Part shown: positions 1 to 7,525 of the stretch, in pieces
Position numbering within the stretch: position 1 is the stretch's first letter
Layout: each line of letters begins with the position of its first letter
DNA from: JACKII01 sp963974445
GTDB lineage: Bacteria > Pseudomonadota > Alphaproteobacteria > Bin95
Length of the DNA stretch: 64,000 nt
Direction: 5' to 3'
NCBI GenBank assembly: GCA_963974445.1
Contig: CAXBDI010000004.1
Location: 1 to 64,000 of the forward strand
Translations under genes and position numbers: made by a program
Notes under the pieces: model-generated
The model's database searches: none
Told to the model about the DNA's origin: nothing
What the model saw: the letters and a program-made list of their open reading frames with translations, nothing else

Positions 1-223
1 TAAACGGCGGAACACACCTTAAGCCCTTGTCCAATTTTTCGGGACCAGCTCTGGTACCGGCATCTCACATAACCGGCACCGGCCGTATCTGGCAGATCGT
101 GGTACAGACACGTGTTCCGGGCTTTCGGTTTCGCAGGTAGCGCTGTTGACAGCGTTGATAATGGGCTTAATAATTCCCGCCACCTTAATGCATCGGCGAC
201 CATCAAGGAAAGGAACGACTAAA

Positions 224-805
224 ATGGTAAGATTGTTATTTACGGCGTGTCTACTCATACTCACGAATATAGGTGCCCACGCGGATGTGAAAAAATATCC
301 TGAAATTATTACATTCAATGACACTGCCTTCTCGTGGCCCGTCGGTGAAAAGGAAAATTTCAAAAAAGGCATGCCTATTCGAACATGGGACGTGGTCGCC
401 GCTCTTGACGAACAAAGCCTCACGGAAGCGGACTGTTCAAAATGGAGCGTCCTTTTCAAGGGTGTCACATGGTGCTTCTCAAGCGAGACGAACCTTAAAA
501 CGTTCGAAAATGCGACTGGCATAGAAGGTCAGAACCGTTATGAGCCGTTCCTTGGCGGGCGTTGCGTACTCGGAACATCATGGGGGATCCCCGCTGCAAC
601 TGGTGACCCAAGAACATTCCGGGTAATCAAAATCGGCAATAAACCGACCCTTCACCTTCAATCTCATAACAAATGGTGGAGTGAATACTTGAAGGATGAA
701 AAAGAGAACCGAGCGCGCGCAGCACTCGCACACCGCATCTACGTGAATGTCGGTGCGATCACGCTCTACGAGGCCCCAAAGGAAAAGGCAACTTCCAAAA
801 AATAG
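224..805 (+). CDS. Hypothetical exported protein, 193 aa
   Basis: I do not recognise this protein. The open frame runs upstream to 146, but the ATG at 224 is preferred because it follows a purine-rich AGGAAAGGAACG stretch and starts directly with a signal peptide (basic MVR, a hydrophobic core, then NIGAHADVKK with likely cleavage after ADA/AHA). The mature part is polar and contains two conserved-looking cysteines near residues 70-90 and one in a GGRCVLGTSWG segment. The base composition is visibly more AT-rich than the rest of the window, and it has no operon partner, which suggests recent acquisition. Periplasmic or secreted location is inferred from the leader only. Confidence 0.6.
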   Translation: MVRLLFTACLLILTNIGAHADVKKYPEIITFNDTAFSWPVGEKENFKKGMPIRTWDVVAALDEQSLTEADCSKWSVLFKGVTWCFSSETNLKTFENATGIEGQNRYEPFLGGRCVLGTSWGIPAATGDPRTFRVIKIGNKPTLHLQSHNKWWSEYLKDEKENRARAALAHRIYVNVGAITLYEAPKEKATSKK

Positions 806-1073
806 CGGCTCATATCATAGCCAATGTTCCTGATTCTGAAACTTGTTGCCACAGGTTATACCACCCGCGGACGATACCAACTCTTCATCTCCTTCATCCC
901 GGCGAAGCCGGTGTATCGAGGGATACCGGGCACGGCCTCTCAATACAGGCCCTACGGGCCCACTCGAGGTGAAGGTTGAAACTAAATGCGGTTGGTTGGT
1001 ATGAGACCACGACTGTTCAGGTGCGTGCGTTGACGGTATCTCTGGTTGCGAACAAGACAAAATTGCTCTCATA
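806..1073. other. Intergenic stretch without a gene
   Basis: This stretch separates two convergent exported-protein genes. It contains short GC-rich palindromic pieces (for example CCGGCGAAGCCGG near 898-910), which resemble degraded intergenic repeats. I see no convincing coding frame or RNA gene in it. Confidence 0.4.
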
Positions 1074-1107
1074 GAAAAAGGGGCTGTCGCGCAAGCGTGA
1101 CAACCCC
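1074..1107 (-). terminator. Rho-independent terminator after the lipoprotein gene
   Basis: Read on the minus strand, a GGGGTTGTC stem pairs with GACAGCCCC around a short GC-rich loop and is followed directly by TTTTT. It lies just downstream of the stop codon of the lipoprotein gene and so should end that transcript. Confidence 0.75.
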
Positions 1108-1133
1108 ATTATTTTGCTGGTGGACAGACAACC

Positions 1134-1715
1134 CTACTCGAATGCTGCGCTTAAACCAGCTAGGCTATAAGCCCCCCCTCTTGCCCCTCCGGAGTAATGA
1201 AACTCATCAATATAGAATAGACCCGTTCCAACTCTTTTTCTCCTTACTATTTGGATATTTCGACGGGACTCCTCGTTTGACAATTGAACGCTACAACTTG
1301 TAGCGTAGCTATCGTTTACGACAGGACCCGTTTGACATTCCGCAACGCTCTTATACTCTCTCCCGGCACCAGTTAGTATAAAATCAACCTTCTGGGGAGG
1401 TGAGTTGGGTGGGAACAAAAAATCTGACGAGAAGCTAGCCGGCCCCCCGAAAACGTAAACCGTAGATAGCCCACGTCTACTCAAAGTAAAGTATGCCACT
1501 GCTTTGTTATTGCCGTCATTGTCGAACGACCCATCTGGCTGACGGGTGAAAGTGTTTGGCTCCCCGTTAACGAGAATAACGACTTGCTTTTGGGGAGCAC
1601 CAGCCGTGAGCGAAGCTGGGATGGCTCCTCCAGCCGCCGATGGCCCACCGGCACTACTGCATGCACTCAGAGCCAACAGCGCGCCGCTGATCAGCAAAAA
1701 ACCGAATTTAGTCAT
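1134..1715 (-). CDS. Putative lipoprotein, 193 aa, unknown function
   Basis: The N-terminus is a classical lipoprotein signal: MTKFGFLLISG, a hydrophobic stretch, then the lipobox LSAC with a Ser-Ser-Ala-Gly-Gly linker. Lipidation at that Cys and anchoring in the inner or outer membrane is therefore likely. The ATG at 1715 is chosen because a GGAG lies 7 bases upstream; a TTG two codons earlier has no such spacing. The mature region is glycine- and serine-rich, with two later cysteines (ECQTG and TSCSV) that could form a disulfide. I do not recognise a domain. Codon usage is more AT-rich than the core genes, as in its left neighbour. Confidence 0.65.
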   Translation of the reverse strand: MTKFGFLLISGALLALSACSSAGGPSAAGGAIPASLTAGAPQKQVVILVNGEPNTFTRQPDGSFDNDGNNKAVAYFTLSRRGLSTVYVFGGPASFSSDFLFPPNSPPQKVDFILTGAGREYKSVAECQTGPVVNDSYATSCSVQLSNEESRRNIQIVRRKRVGTGLFYIDEFHYSGGARGGAYSLAGLSAAFE

Positions 1716-1861
1716 TTTCAATCTCCAAGGATCTGACCTGCCAACTTGGCAGTGACTTCATAATGCAGCATAAAGCAAATTCCACATTTGTCAGAGCGTG
1801 TTTGGGCAGGGACATCGACGTCTTGTCTCGTGTTGGGAAAACCGGATTCCCATGACTTTCT

Positions 1862-1911
1862 ATAAAATAATTCGGGCCCCGACCGCCGCTTTTACGCGGA
1901 GCCGAGGCCCG
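1862..1911 (-). terminator. Probable terminator after the TAXI protein gene
   Basis: On the minus strand a long GC-rich stem (CGGGCCTCGG... pairing with ...GGGGCCCG, with some mismatches, around GTAAAA) is followed by AATTATTTTAT. It starts about a dozen bases after the stop codon of the leftward TAXI gene. The weak T-tract lowers confidence. Confidence 0.6.
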
Positions 1912-1922
1912 GTCGTCTGCGA

Positions 1923-2903
1923 TTACATCCAACCGCGCTCTTTGTAGTACTTCACCGCGCCATCGTGCAGCGGCGCCGAGTTACCGGCACGGATCATGTC
2001 CTCTTCCTTCAAGTCCGCAAAAGCCGGATGCAGCTTCTTGAAGCGGTCGAAGTTGTCGAACACGGCTTTAACGACCTGATAGATCGTCTCCTCCGGCACA
2101 TCGGAGGACGACACGAAGGTCGCCTTTACGCCGAAGGTGTTGGTGTCGGTGTCGGTGCCCTTGTACATGCCGCCGGGGATGGTCGCCTTGGCGTAGAACG
2201 GGTTATCCGCCACCAATTTGTCGATGGCCGGCCCTTCGACAGAGACCAGATTGGCGTCGGTCGTCGTCGTGGCTTCCTGAATCGAGCCCGAGGGGTGGCC
2301 GACCGTGAACACCATGGCGTCGATCTTGTTATCGCCCAGCGCGCCGGCCTGCTCCGCCGACTTCAACTCGGAGGCGAGCGCGAAATCGTCGATTGTCCAG
2401 CCTTTCGCCTCCAGCACCACATCCATCGTCGCCCGCTGGCCAGAGCCCGGGTTGCCGATGTTGACGCGCTTGCCCTTCAGATCGTCGAAGGTCGCGATAT
2501 TCGCGTCCTTGCGCGCGACGACCGTGAACGGTTCGCTATGCACGGAGAACACGGCGCGCAGCTTATCATAGCCCTCGCCTTCGAACTTGGACGTGCCATT
2601 GTAGGCGTGATACTGCCAGTCGGACTGGGCGACGCCCATCTGCCGGTCGCCGTTCTTGATGGCGTTGATGTTGTCGATCGAGCCGCCGGTCGAGGGCGCC
2701 GTGCACTTGATGCCGTGCTCGGCGGAGCCGCGATTCACCAGCCGGCAAATCGATTGCCCCACAACATAGTACACACCGGTTTGCCCGCCGGTGCCGATAG
2801 TGACGAAGCTTTCCTCCGCAGAACTGGCTGTATGTGTCAGACCACTTACTGCAAAAGCGAAAGCCGCAACGCCTGCTATGAGTCCGTGCTGCTTAAGAGG
2901 CAT
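1923..2903 (-). CDS. TAXI-family TRAP-type solute-binding protein
   Basis: This 326-residue periplasmic receptor belongs to the TAXI family (TRAP-associated extracytoplasmic immunogenic protein). A signal peptide covers about the first 29 residues (hydrophobic core VAAFAFAVSGL, then TASSAEE). The mature start FVTIGTGGQTGVYYVVG is the family's first glycine-rich motif, followed by SICRLVNRG and a CTAPSTGGSIDNINAI segment; the mid-protein GKRVNIGNPGSGQRATMDV is also diagnostic. Such receptors usually deliver glutamate-like or other small acids to a fused TRAP membrane subunit. No TRAP permease lies next to it, so its partner must be elsewhere or it acts in sensing. It is oriented like the adjacent regulator but separated from it by about 250 bases. 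Confidence 0.85.
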   Translation of the reverse strand: MPLKQHGLIAGVAAFAFAVSGLTHTASSAEESFVTIGTGGQTGVYYVVGQSICRLVNRGSAEHGIKCTAPSTGGSIDNINAIKNGDRQMGVAQSDWQYHAYNGTSKFEGEGYDKLRAVFSVHSEPFTVVARKDANIATFDDLKGKRVNIGNPGSGQRATMDVVLEAKGWTIDDFALASELKSAEQAGALGDNKIDAMVFTVGHPSGSIQEATTTTDANLVSVEGPAIDKLVADNPFYAKATIPGGMYKGTDTDTNTFGVKATFVSSSDVPEETIYQVVKAVFDNFDRFKKLHPAFADLKEEDMIRAGNSAPLHDGAVKYYKERGWM

Positions 2904-3151
2904 CTTCTTTCTCCCGTTAAAGTTCGATCAAAAACCATGCGAAGCTTGTCACACATTCAATAGATTAACAAGATCAATCCCATTTCTAAATTCTTCACTT
3001 TCTGCTTACTGCCTCTGCAACAATATTAAACGAATTGACAGCAAAGAACCGAAATTTGCGCTGCCGCGTCTTGACTTTCCGCATTTTGACATGACCGGTG
3101 ATTGACGGCGCTTCTCACCACCCGCAAGTCGGCGGAACCAAAGACCAACCC

Positions 3152-3715
3152 CTAAAACGTTGGCGGCGTACACGCTGAGATGACGATGCAGGTGGAGTTG
3201 CCTATGTTGCGGAAGCGGTGCGGCAACCGCGAATCGAACAGGTAGGCGTCGCCGGGCCCGAGAACGCTGGTCTGATCGGCAACCGTCACCTCGATATGGC
3301 CCTCGACGACGATCCCCGCCTCCTCCGCCTCATGGGCATAGAGTTCCTCGCCGGTGTCGGCGCCGGGTTCGTAGCGCTCATGCAACATCTGCAGGCTGTG
3401 CACAGACGCATCGCCCACCTGGCGGAATACCGCCTTGATCCGGCCATCGACGCACGGCGGCGAGATCTCCCGCAACTCATCGTGGGAGTAGAAGATCGGC
3501 TCCTCCACCGCGGCTTCGGCGGCGAAAAACTCGGAAATCGACACGCCGAGGCCGGCCAAAATTTTCTTCAGCGAGGAAATCGACGGGCTGGTGCGGTTCT
3601 GCTCTACCAGCGAAATCATCCCGTTGGTGACGCCACTCAGATCCGCCAGCTGCCGTTGCGACAGGTTCTGGGTCATTCGCAGCGCCCGCAGCCGCTTGCC
3701 GACATCTATGTCCAT
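3152..3715 (-). CDS. XRE-family regulator with C-terminal cupin domain
   Basis: The 187-residue protein has an N-terminal helix-turn-helix (about residues 6-63: GKRLRALRMTQNLSQRQLADLSGV, then the recognition segment NGMISLVEQ). A C-terminal cupin barrel (about 105-185) carries HERYEPGADTGEELYAHEAEE and the closing PHRFRNIG motif. Regulators of this architecture, such as PuuR, often sense a small molecule and repress polyamine or amino-acid catabolism. It is divergent from a GABA-type aminotransferase, with an AT-rich palindromic intergenic region between them, so control of that gene and of itself is the simplest inference. The true ligand is unknown. Confidence 0.85.
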   Translation of the reverse strand: MDIDVGKRLRALRMTQNLSQRQLADLSGVTNGMISLVEQNRTSPSISSLKKILAGLGVSISEFFAAEAAVEEPIFYSHDELREISPPCVDGRIKAVFRQVGDASVHSLQMLHERYEPGADTGEELYAHEAEEAGIVVEGHIEVTVADQTSVLGPGDAYLFDSRLPHRFRNIGNSTCIVISACTPPTF

Positions 3716-3781
3716 CAGAGTCTCCCATTCGGATCGATTCGTTGGATTATCATAATTTACATCTTGCCGAATATATTAAAC

Positions 3782-3819
3782 TTGATTAAAAAAAAGTCCA
3801 TAGCGTTTGATTTAATCAA
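3782..3819. promoter_or_regulatory. Candidate operator between the regulator and the aminotransferase
   Basis: The 140-base divergent intergenic region is strikingly AT-rich. It holds TTGATTAAA at 3782-3790 and its inverted form in TTGATTTAATCAA at 3807-3819, the latter a perfect palindrome with 6-base arms. The paired sites lie 36 to 74 bases before the aminotransferase start, a normal place for repressor binding. Assignment to the adjacent XRE-cupin protein is inference. Confidence 0.5.
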
Positions 3820-3855
3820 CGCCCGCATCGCATATCGCGGGAAGGAGTACAGGTC

Positions 3856-5136
3856 ATGTCCGCCAACGCAGAACTTTGGGCCCGCCGCCAGGCCGCCGTC
3901 CCGCGCGGCGTCGCCACCGCCGCCCCGATCTTCATCGACCGCGCCGAGAACGGCGAGCTTTGGGATGTGGAGGGCAAGCGCTATGTCGATTTCGGGTCCG
4001 GCATCGCCGTGACCAACACCGGCCACCGCCATCCCAAGGTTATGGCCGCCGCCATGGCGCAGATGGAGAAGTTCACGCACACCGCCTTCCAGGTCACCGG
4101 CTATGAGGTCTACGTCAAACTGGCGGAGCGGCTGAACGCCCTCGCGCCGATCAAACAGGCGAAGACCATCTTCTTTACCACAGGTGCCGAGGCGACCGAG
4201 AACGCAATCAAAATCTCGCGCGCCCACACTGGCCGGCCTGGCGTCATCACCTTCACCGGCGGCTTTCATGGCCGCACGCTGCTGACCATGGCGATGACCG
4301 GCAAGGTCGCGCCCTACAAGACCAAGTTCGGCCCCCTGCCCGCCGGCGTCTTCCACTGCCCGTTCCCGATCCCGCACCACGGCGTCAGCACCGAGGACTC
4401 GCTGCGGGCGCTCGACCATATCTTCCGCGCCGACTGCGGGCCGGACCAGGTGGCGGCCATCGTCATCGAGCCGGTGCAGGGCGAAGGCGGCTTTTATCAG
4501 GTGCCGAAACCCTTCATGAAGGCGCTGCGCGAAATCTGTGACCAGCACGGCATCATGCTGGTGGCCGACGAGGTGCAGACCGGCTTTGCCCGCACCGGCA
4601 AGCTGTTCGCGATCGAGCACTATGACGTCGAGCCGGATCTGATCCCGATTGCCAAGGCGCTGGGCGGCGGCTTCCCGATTTCCGGCCTGATCGGCAAGGC
4701 GGAGATCATGGACGCGCCGGAGCCGGGCGGCCTCGGTGGCACCTATTCCGGCAGCCCGGTTGCGTGCGCGGCGGCTCTGGCGGTGCTGGATGTCATCGTC
4801 GAGGAGAAGCTCTGTGAGCGCGCCAATACCATCGGTGCCAAGATGGTGAAGCGGTTGGAGGCGGTGCGCCGCTCCAACACTTCCACGCCCATCGGCGACA
4901 TCCGCGGCCTGGGCGCGATGGTGGCGTTCGAACTGGTAAAGGAGCGTGGCGGCCACGACCCGGCGCCGGAGGCGATCAAGCCTGTACTCGATGGTGCGCT
5001 GGACCAGGGGTTGATCCTGCTGTCCTGTGGCTACTACGCCAACACCATCCGCCTGATAGCGCCGTTGACCATCACCGACGACCATCTGGACCAGGGGTTG
5101 GACATTCTTGAGAGCTCCTTAGTGCAGGCCGCCTGA
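3856..5136 (+). CDS. gabT: 4-aminobutyrate aminotransferase-like class III enzyme
   Basis: This 426-residue fold-type I PLP enzyme matches GabT in length. It should move the amino group of 4-aminobutyrate (or a related omega-amino acid) to 2-oxoglutarate, giving succinic semialdehyde and glutamate in the cytoplasm. Visible motifs are the phosphate-binding TGAEATENA (109-117), the FTGGFHGRT segment, the cofactor aspartate in VADEVQTGFARTG (Asp238) and the Schiff-base lysine in AKALGGGFPISG (Lys267). A GAAGGAG site precedes the ATG at good spacing. No gabD lies beside it. Neighbourhood with a polyamine-type decarboxylase cluster makes other omega-amines possible substrates. Confidence 0.88.
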   Translation: MSANAELWARRQAAVPRGVATAAPIFIDRAENGELWDVEGKRYVDFGSGIAVTNTGHRHPKVMAAAMAQMEKFTHTAFQVTGYEVYVKLAERLNALAPIKQAKTIFFTTGAEATENAIKISRAHTGRPGVITFTGGFHGRTLLTMAMTGKVAPYKTKFGPLPAGVFHCPFPIPHHGVSTEDSLRALDHIFRADCGPDQVAAIVIEPVQGEGGFYQVPKPFMKALREICDQHGIMLVADEVQTGFARTGKLFAIEHYDVEPDLIPIAKALGGGFPISGLIGKAEIMDAPEPGGLGGTYSGSPVACAAALAVLDVIVEEKLCERANTIGAKMVKRLEAVRRSNTSTPIGDIRGLGAMVAFELVKERGGHDPAPEAIKPVLDGALDQGLILLSCGYYANTIRLIAPLTITDDHLDQGLDILESSLVQAA

Positions 5137-5160
5137 CCAACGGCCGGTACGGAAGGAGAG

Positions 5161-5206
5161 CCGGCGCGGACCTGCATTCATGTCAGGTCTGCGCCGGTTC
5201 TATTTT
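5161..5206 (+). terminator. Terminator of the aminotransferase gene, overlapping the MscS gene end
   Basis: CCGGCGCGGACCTG pairs with CAGGTCTGCGCCGG (one mismatch) around a short loop and is followed by TTCTATTTT. The stem overlaps the final codons of the convergent MscS gene, which stops at 5178, so the same bases encode protein on one strand and terminate transcription on the other. Confidence 0.8.
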
Positions 5207-6509
5207 CCGACGGTCCGTCTTTGCCCGGCAGGATCGTCACATCGCGGCGGGGATAGGGAATTTGGATGCCGTTCGCCTTGAACGCATCCCACACAGCCAG
5301 ATAAACGTCGCCGCGCACATTGGTCAGGCCGTTGACCGGGTCCCTGATCCAGAAGCGTAGAATGAGATCGATGGACGAGTCGCCGAAGCCAACGATATGG
5401 CAGACCGGCGGCGTCACGGTGACGACGCGTTTGACCGTCGCTGCCGCCTCCCGCGCGACCCGGCGGACGACGTGCGGGTCGGAATCGTAGCTGACGCCAA
5501 AATAGATATCGAGCCGGATATCTTCGTTGGAATACGACCAGTTCACCACCTGGCTGGTGATCAGATCCTCGTTCGGCACCAGGAATTCCCGCCCGTCGCG
5601 GGTCAGGACGGACACGTAGCGAGCGCCCAGGGTCTGAATCCAGCCGAACGTCTCCCCCAGCGAGATGACGTCGCCCGGCTTGATCGACTTATCCATCAGC
5701 AGGATCAAGCCGGACACCAGGTTGGACGCCACCTTTTGCAAGCCAAAACCGATGCCTAGACCGATGGCGCCGGACAGAACCGTAATGCTGGTCAGATCGA
5801 AGCCACTGGCGTACAGCCCAAACAGGATAGCCGCGCCGAACAGGCCCATCCGCAGCAGCTTGGTCGTTAGCACCCGCATTGACGGCGAGATATCCTCGAC
5901 CGTCTCGATCCGGCGCACGAGCAGGCGAGATATCCAACTGGCGATGGCGAACAGTAATGCCACCGTCACCACTGCTTTAATCACCAGCAGCAGCGAGAGC
6001 CGAACTTCGCCAAATGTCAGGGCGGCGCTGTCGAGTACGGCGAAGGTCTCATCGACGATGCCGATCGCCGACAGCGTGAAGAATATCCAGGCGGCCCAGG
6101 TGACGATGGTTCGCAACAACCCATTGCGAATGATTCGCGAGGCGATCGACACGAATACGATGACCGTAACGAAGCTTGCGATGGCGGAGACATAGTAGCT
6201 GCGGCTCAGCCAAGTCGCCGACTGCAGTACTAAGACGCTCAACCACGCAAGCAGTATAAACATCAGCGGTCGCAGCCGCCGGATCAGCAGCAATGGCAGC
6301 CGCAGTTGCGACAGCCGCTTCTGCGGCAGATCGCGCAGCCGCTGCTCCAGCTTCGGGCCGATCAGCCGGGCGGCCAGGTGGGCAACGCCGAACAGCAGCA
6401 GCATCAGGCCGAACTGGATCAACACCCAAGGCTGACCCAGAGTTTCGACCCAGCCCGACACCAGGCCCGGCAGCGAGTTCAGGAAATCCAGTATCGCCGC
6501 GACGTCCAT
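5178..6509 (-). CDS. MscS-family mechanosensitive channel
   Basis: The protein has 443 residues, longer than E. coli MscS (286), with about seven hydrophobic segments. The first five or so occupy residues 25-195; the last, 246-275, is the pore-lining helix with the Gly/Ala pattern SGAIGLGIGFGLQKVASNLV. It continues into the family signature DKSIKPGDVISLGE and a cytosolic beta domain (about 285-430) ending in IPYPRRDV. Such channels open on membrane tension and release solutes during hypo-osmotic shock. The ATG lies 3 bases after the C45 gene stop, so it is probably the last gene of that operon. A role in export of a compound made by the operon is possible but only inferred. Confidence 0.88.
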   Translation of the reverse strand: MDVAAILDFLNSLPGLVSGWVETLGQPWVLIQFGLMLLLFGVAHLAARLIGPKLEQRLRDLPQKRLSQLRLPLLLIRRLRPLMFILLAWLSVLVLQSATWLSRSYYVSAIASFVTVIVFVSIASRIIRNGLLRTIVTWAAWIFFTLSAIGIVDETFAVLDSAALTFGEVRLSLLLVIKAVVTVALLFAIASWISRLLVRRIETVEDISPSMRVLTTKLLRMGLFGAAILFGLYASGFDLTSITVLSGAIGLGIGFGLQKVASNLVSGLILLMDKSIKPGDVISLGETFGWIQTLGARYVSVLTRDGREFLVPNEDLITSQVVNWSYSNEDIRLDIYFGVSYDSDPHVVRRVAREAAATVKRVVTVTPPVCHIVGFGDSSIDLILRFWIRDPVNGLTNVRGDVYLAVWDAFKANGIQIPYPRRDVTILPGKDGPSENRTGADLT

Positions 6510-6512
6510 GGC

Positions 6513-7490
6513 CTATGCGGCCTCCGGGTAGGAGATGCGCCGCGCGCCGTGCGCTGGCTCGTCGAGCGACAGCCGCCAGACCTCGCCCGGCCAGCGCAAC
6601 TCCATCCGCCGCTCAGCCGGGTAATAGACTGCGGTGTAGAGCGTGCCGAACCCCTGTCCGAAGGCGAGCGAGTAAAGCGGCGGCCGCAAAAACGCGCCGA
6701 TAAAGCGCTCCGCAGGCTCCACATGCAATGTCAGGCGATGCAGCAGGAAGCGCTCGCGCTCGACCGTCGCGGTCAGGCGGGCGTGGCTGGTCCACTCGAC
6801 CCGTTCCTGATGGTTTGTCGCCACCGCTGCGTGGGTGATGATGGTCTCGCGGCCGGGCGACATATAGGCGGTGACGTAGCGCCGCTTCGCATCGAGCGCC
6901 GTCACGTTGTAGCTCATATGCACGGGCAAACGCTTCAGCGCCCGTTCCGCCTCCGCCGCCGTTTCGCAGGTTTGCAAGACATAGCGCAGGATCAGCGGCA
7001 CGCCGAAGCCCCGCCCGATCGCCCGCCGACCGCCGAATGTCAAGGACAGGGCCAGGCCGGCGTCGTTCACGCCATCGACCAAACCCCACATGCCATCGGA
7101 CGTACCCATGACCTTGCGGCCCTGCCAGTCCGATTGCAGCACCACCCCGTCGAAAGCGTTCGGGCTGTAGTCGTAATTGCGCGCCAGCAGGGGCTGCGGC
7201 CCCGGCCAGATCGCCTGACTGCACCCGGCCAGATAGGCGGGCGGCCTCCAGAACGACAGGAACCGGGCGGCAGGATCGCTACCGCCGGCCAGTTCACACA
7301 ACTCCTCATAAAGCGGCACGACCTCCGGCATATACCGCACCAATGCGCGGCGGCATTCCATGTAGGTCGGGCGGTTTTCCAGCCCTTCCCTCGCCCACCA
7401 CTGCCGGTAGGCCGGCCAGAGGCGCTCGAACCCCTGCTTCCAGACCGGACCGGGCCCGTCGTCCGCAAGGGCTTGAAACACAACCTGCAT
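6513..7490 (-). CDS. C45-family N-terminal-nucleophile acyltransferase or amidase
   Basis: The 325-residue protein fits the peptidase C45 / acyl-CoA:6-aminopenicillanic acid acyltransferase family. These are made as inactive precursors that cleave themselves just before a catalytic cysteine. Here LAGCSQAIW places that Cys at about residue 90, followed by the typical LLARNYDYSP (RNxDY, 104-110) and by the family-like GMWGLVDGVNDAGLALSLTFGGR and ATNHQ segments. About 89 N-terminal residues would form the first chain. These enzymes form or break amide bonds on amino groups. The gene lies 35 bases after an ATP-grasp ligase and 3 bases before the MscS gene, so it probably acts on the amide product of the operon. 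Substrate unknown. Confidence 0.8.
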   Translation of the reverse strand: MQVVFQALADDGPGPVWKQGFERLWPAYRQWWAREGLENRPTYMECRRALVRYMPEVVPLYEELCELAGGSDPAARFLSFWRPPAYLAGCSQAIWPGPQPLLARNYDYSPNAFDGVVLQSDWQGRKVMGTSDGMWGLVDGVNDAGLALSLTFGGRRAIGRGFGVPLILRYVLQTCETAAEAERALKRLPVHMSYNVTALDAKRRYVTAYMSPGRETIITHAAVATNHQERVEWTSHARLTATVERERFLLHRLTLHVEPAERFIGAFLRPPLYSLAFGQGFGTLYTAVYYPAERRMELRWPGEVWRLSLDEPAHGARRISYPEAA

Positions 7491-7525
7491 CGCTCGCCTG
7501 ACTCTTGGGGTTGCCGGGACAAGCC

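Noticed and set aside
3806..3819. FNR box before gabT
   Set aside because: TTGAT and ATCAA are three bases apart instead of four, so it was called an operator of unknown regulator.
3757..5085. Long minus-strand open frame opposite gabT
   Set aside because: It is an arginine- and aspartate-rich mirror of the gabT codons, has no ribosome-binding site and no domain; it is a high-GC artefact.
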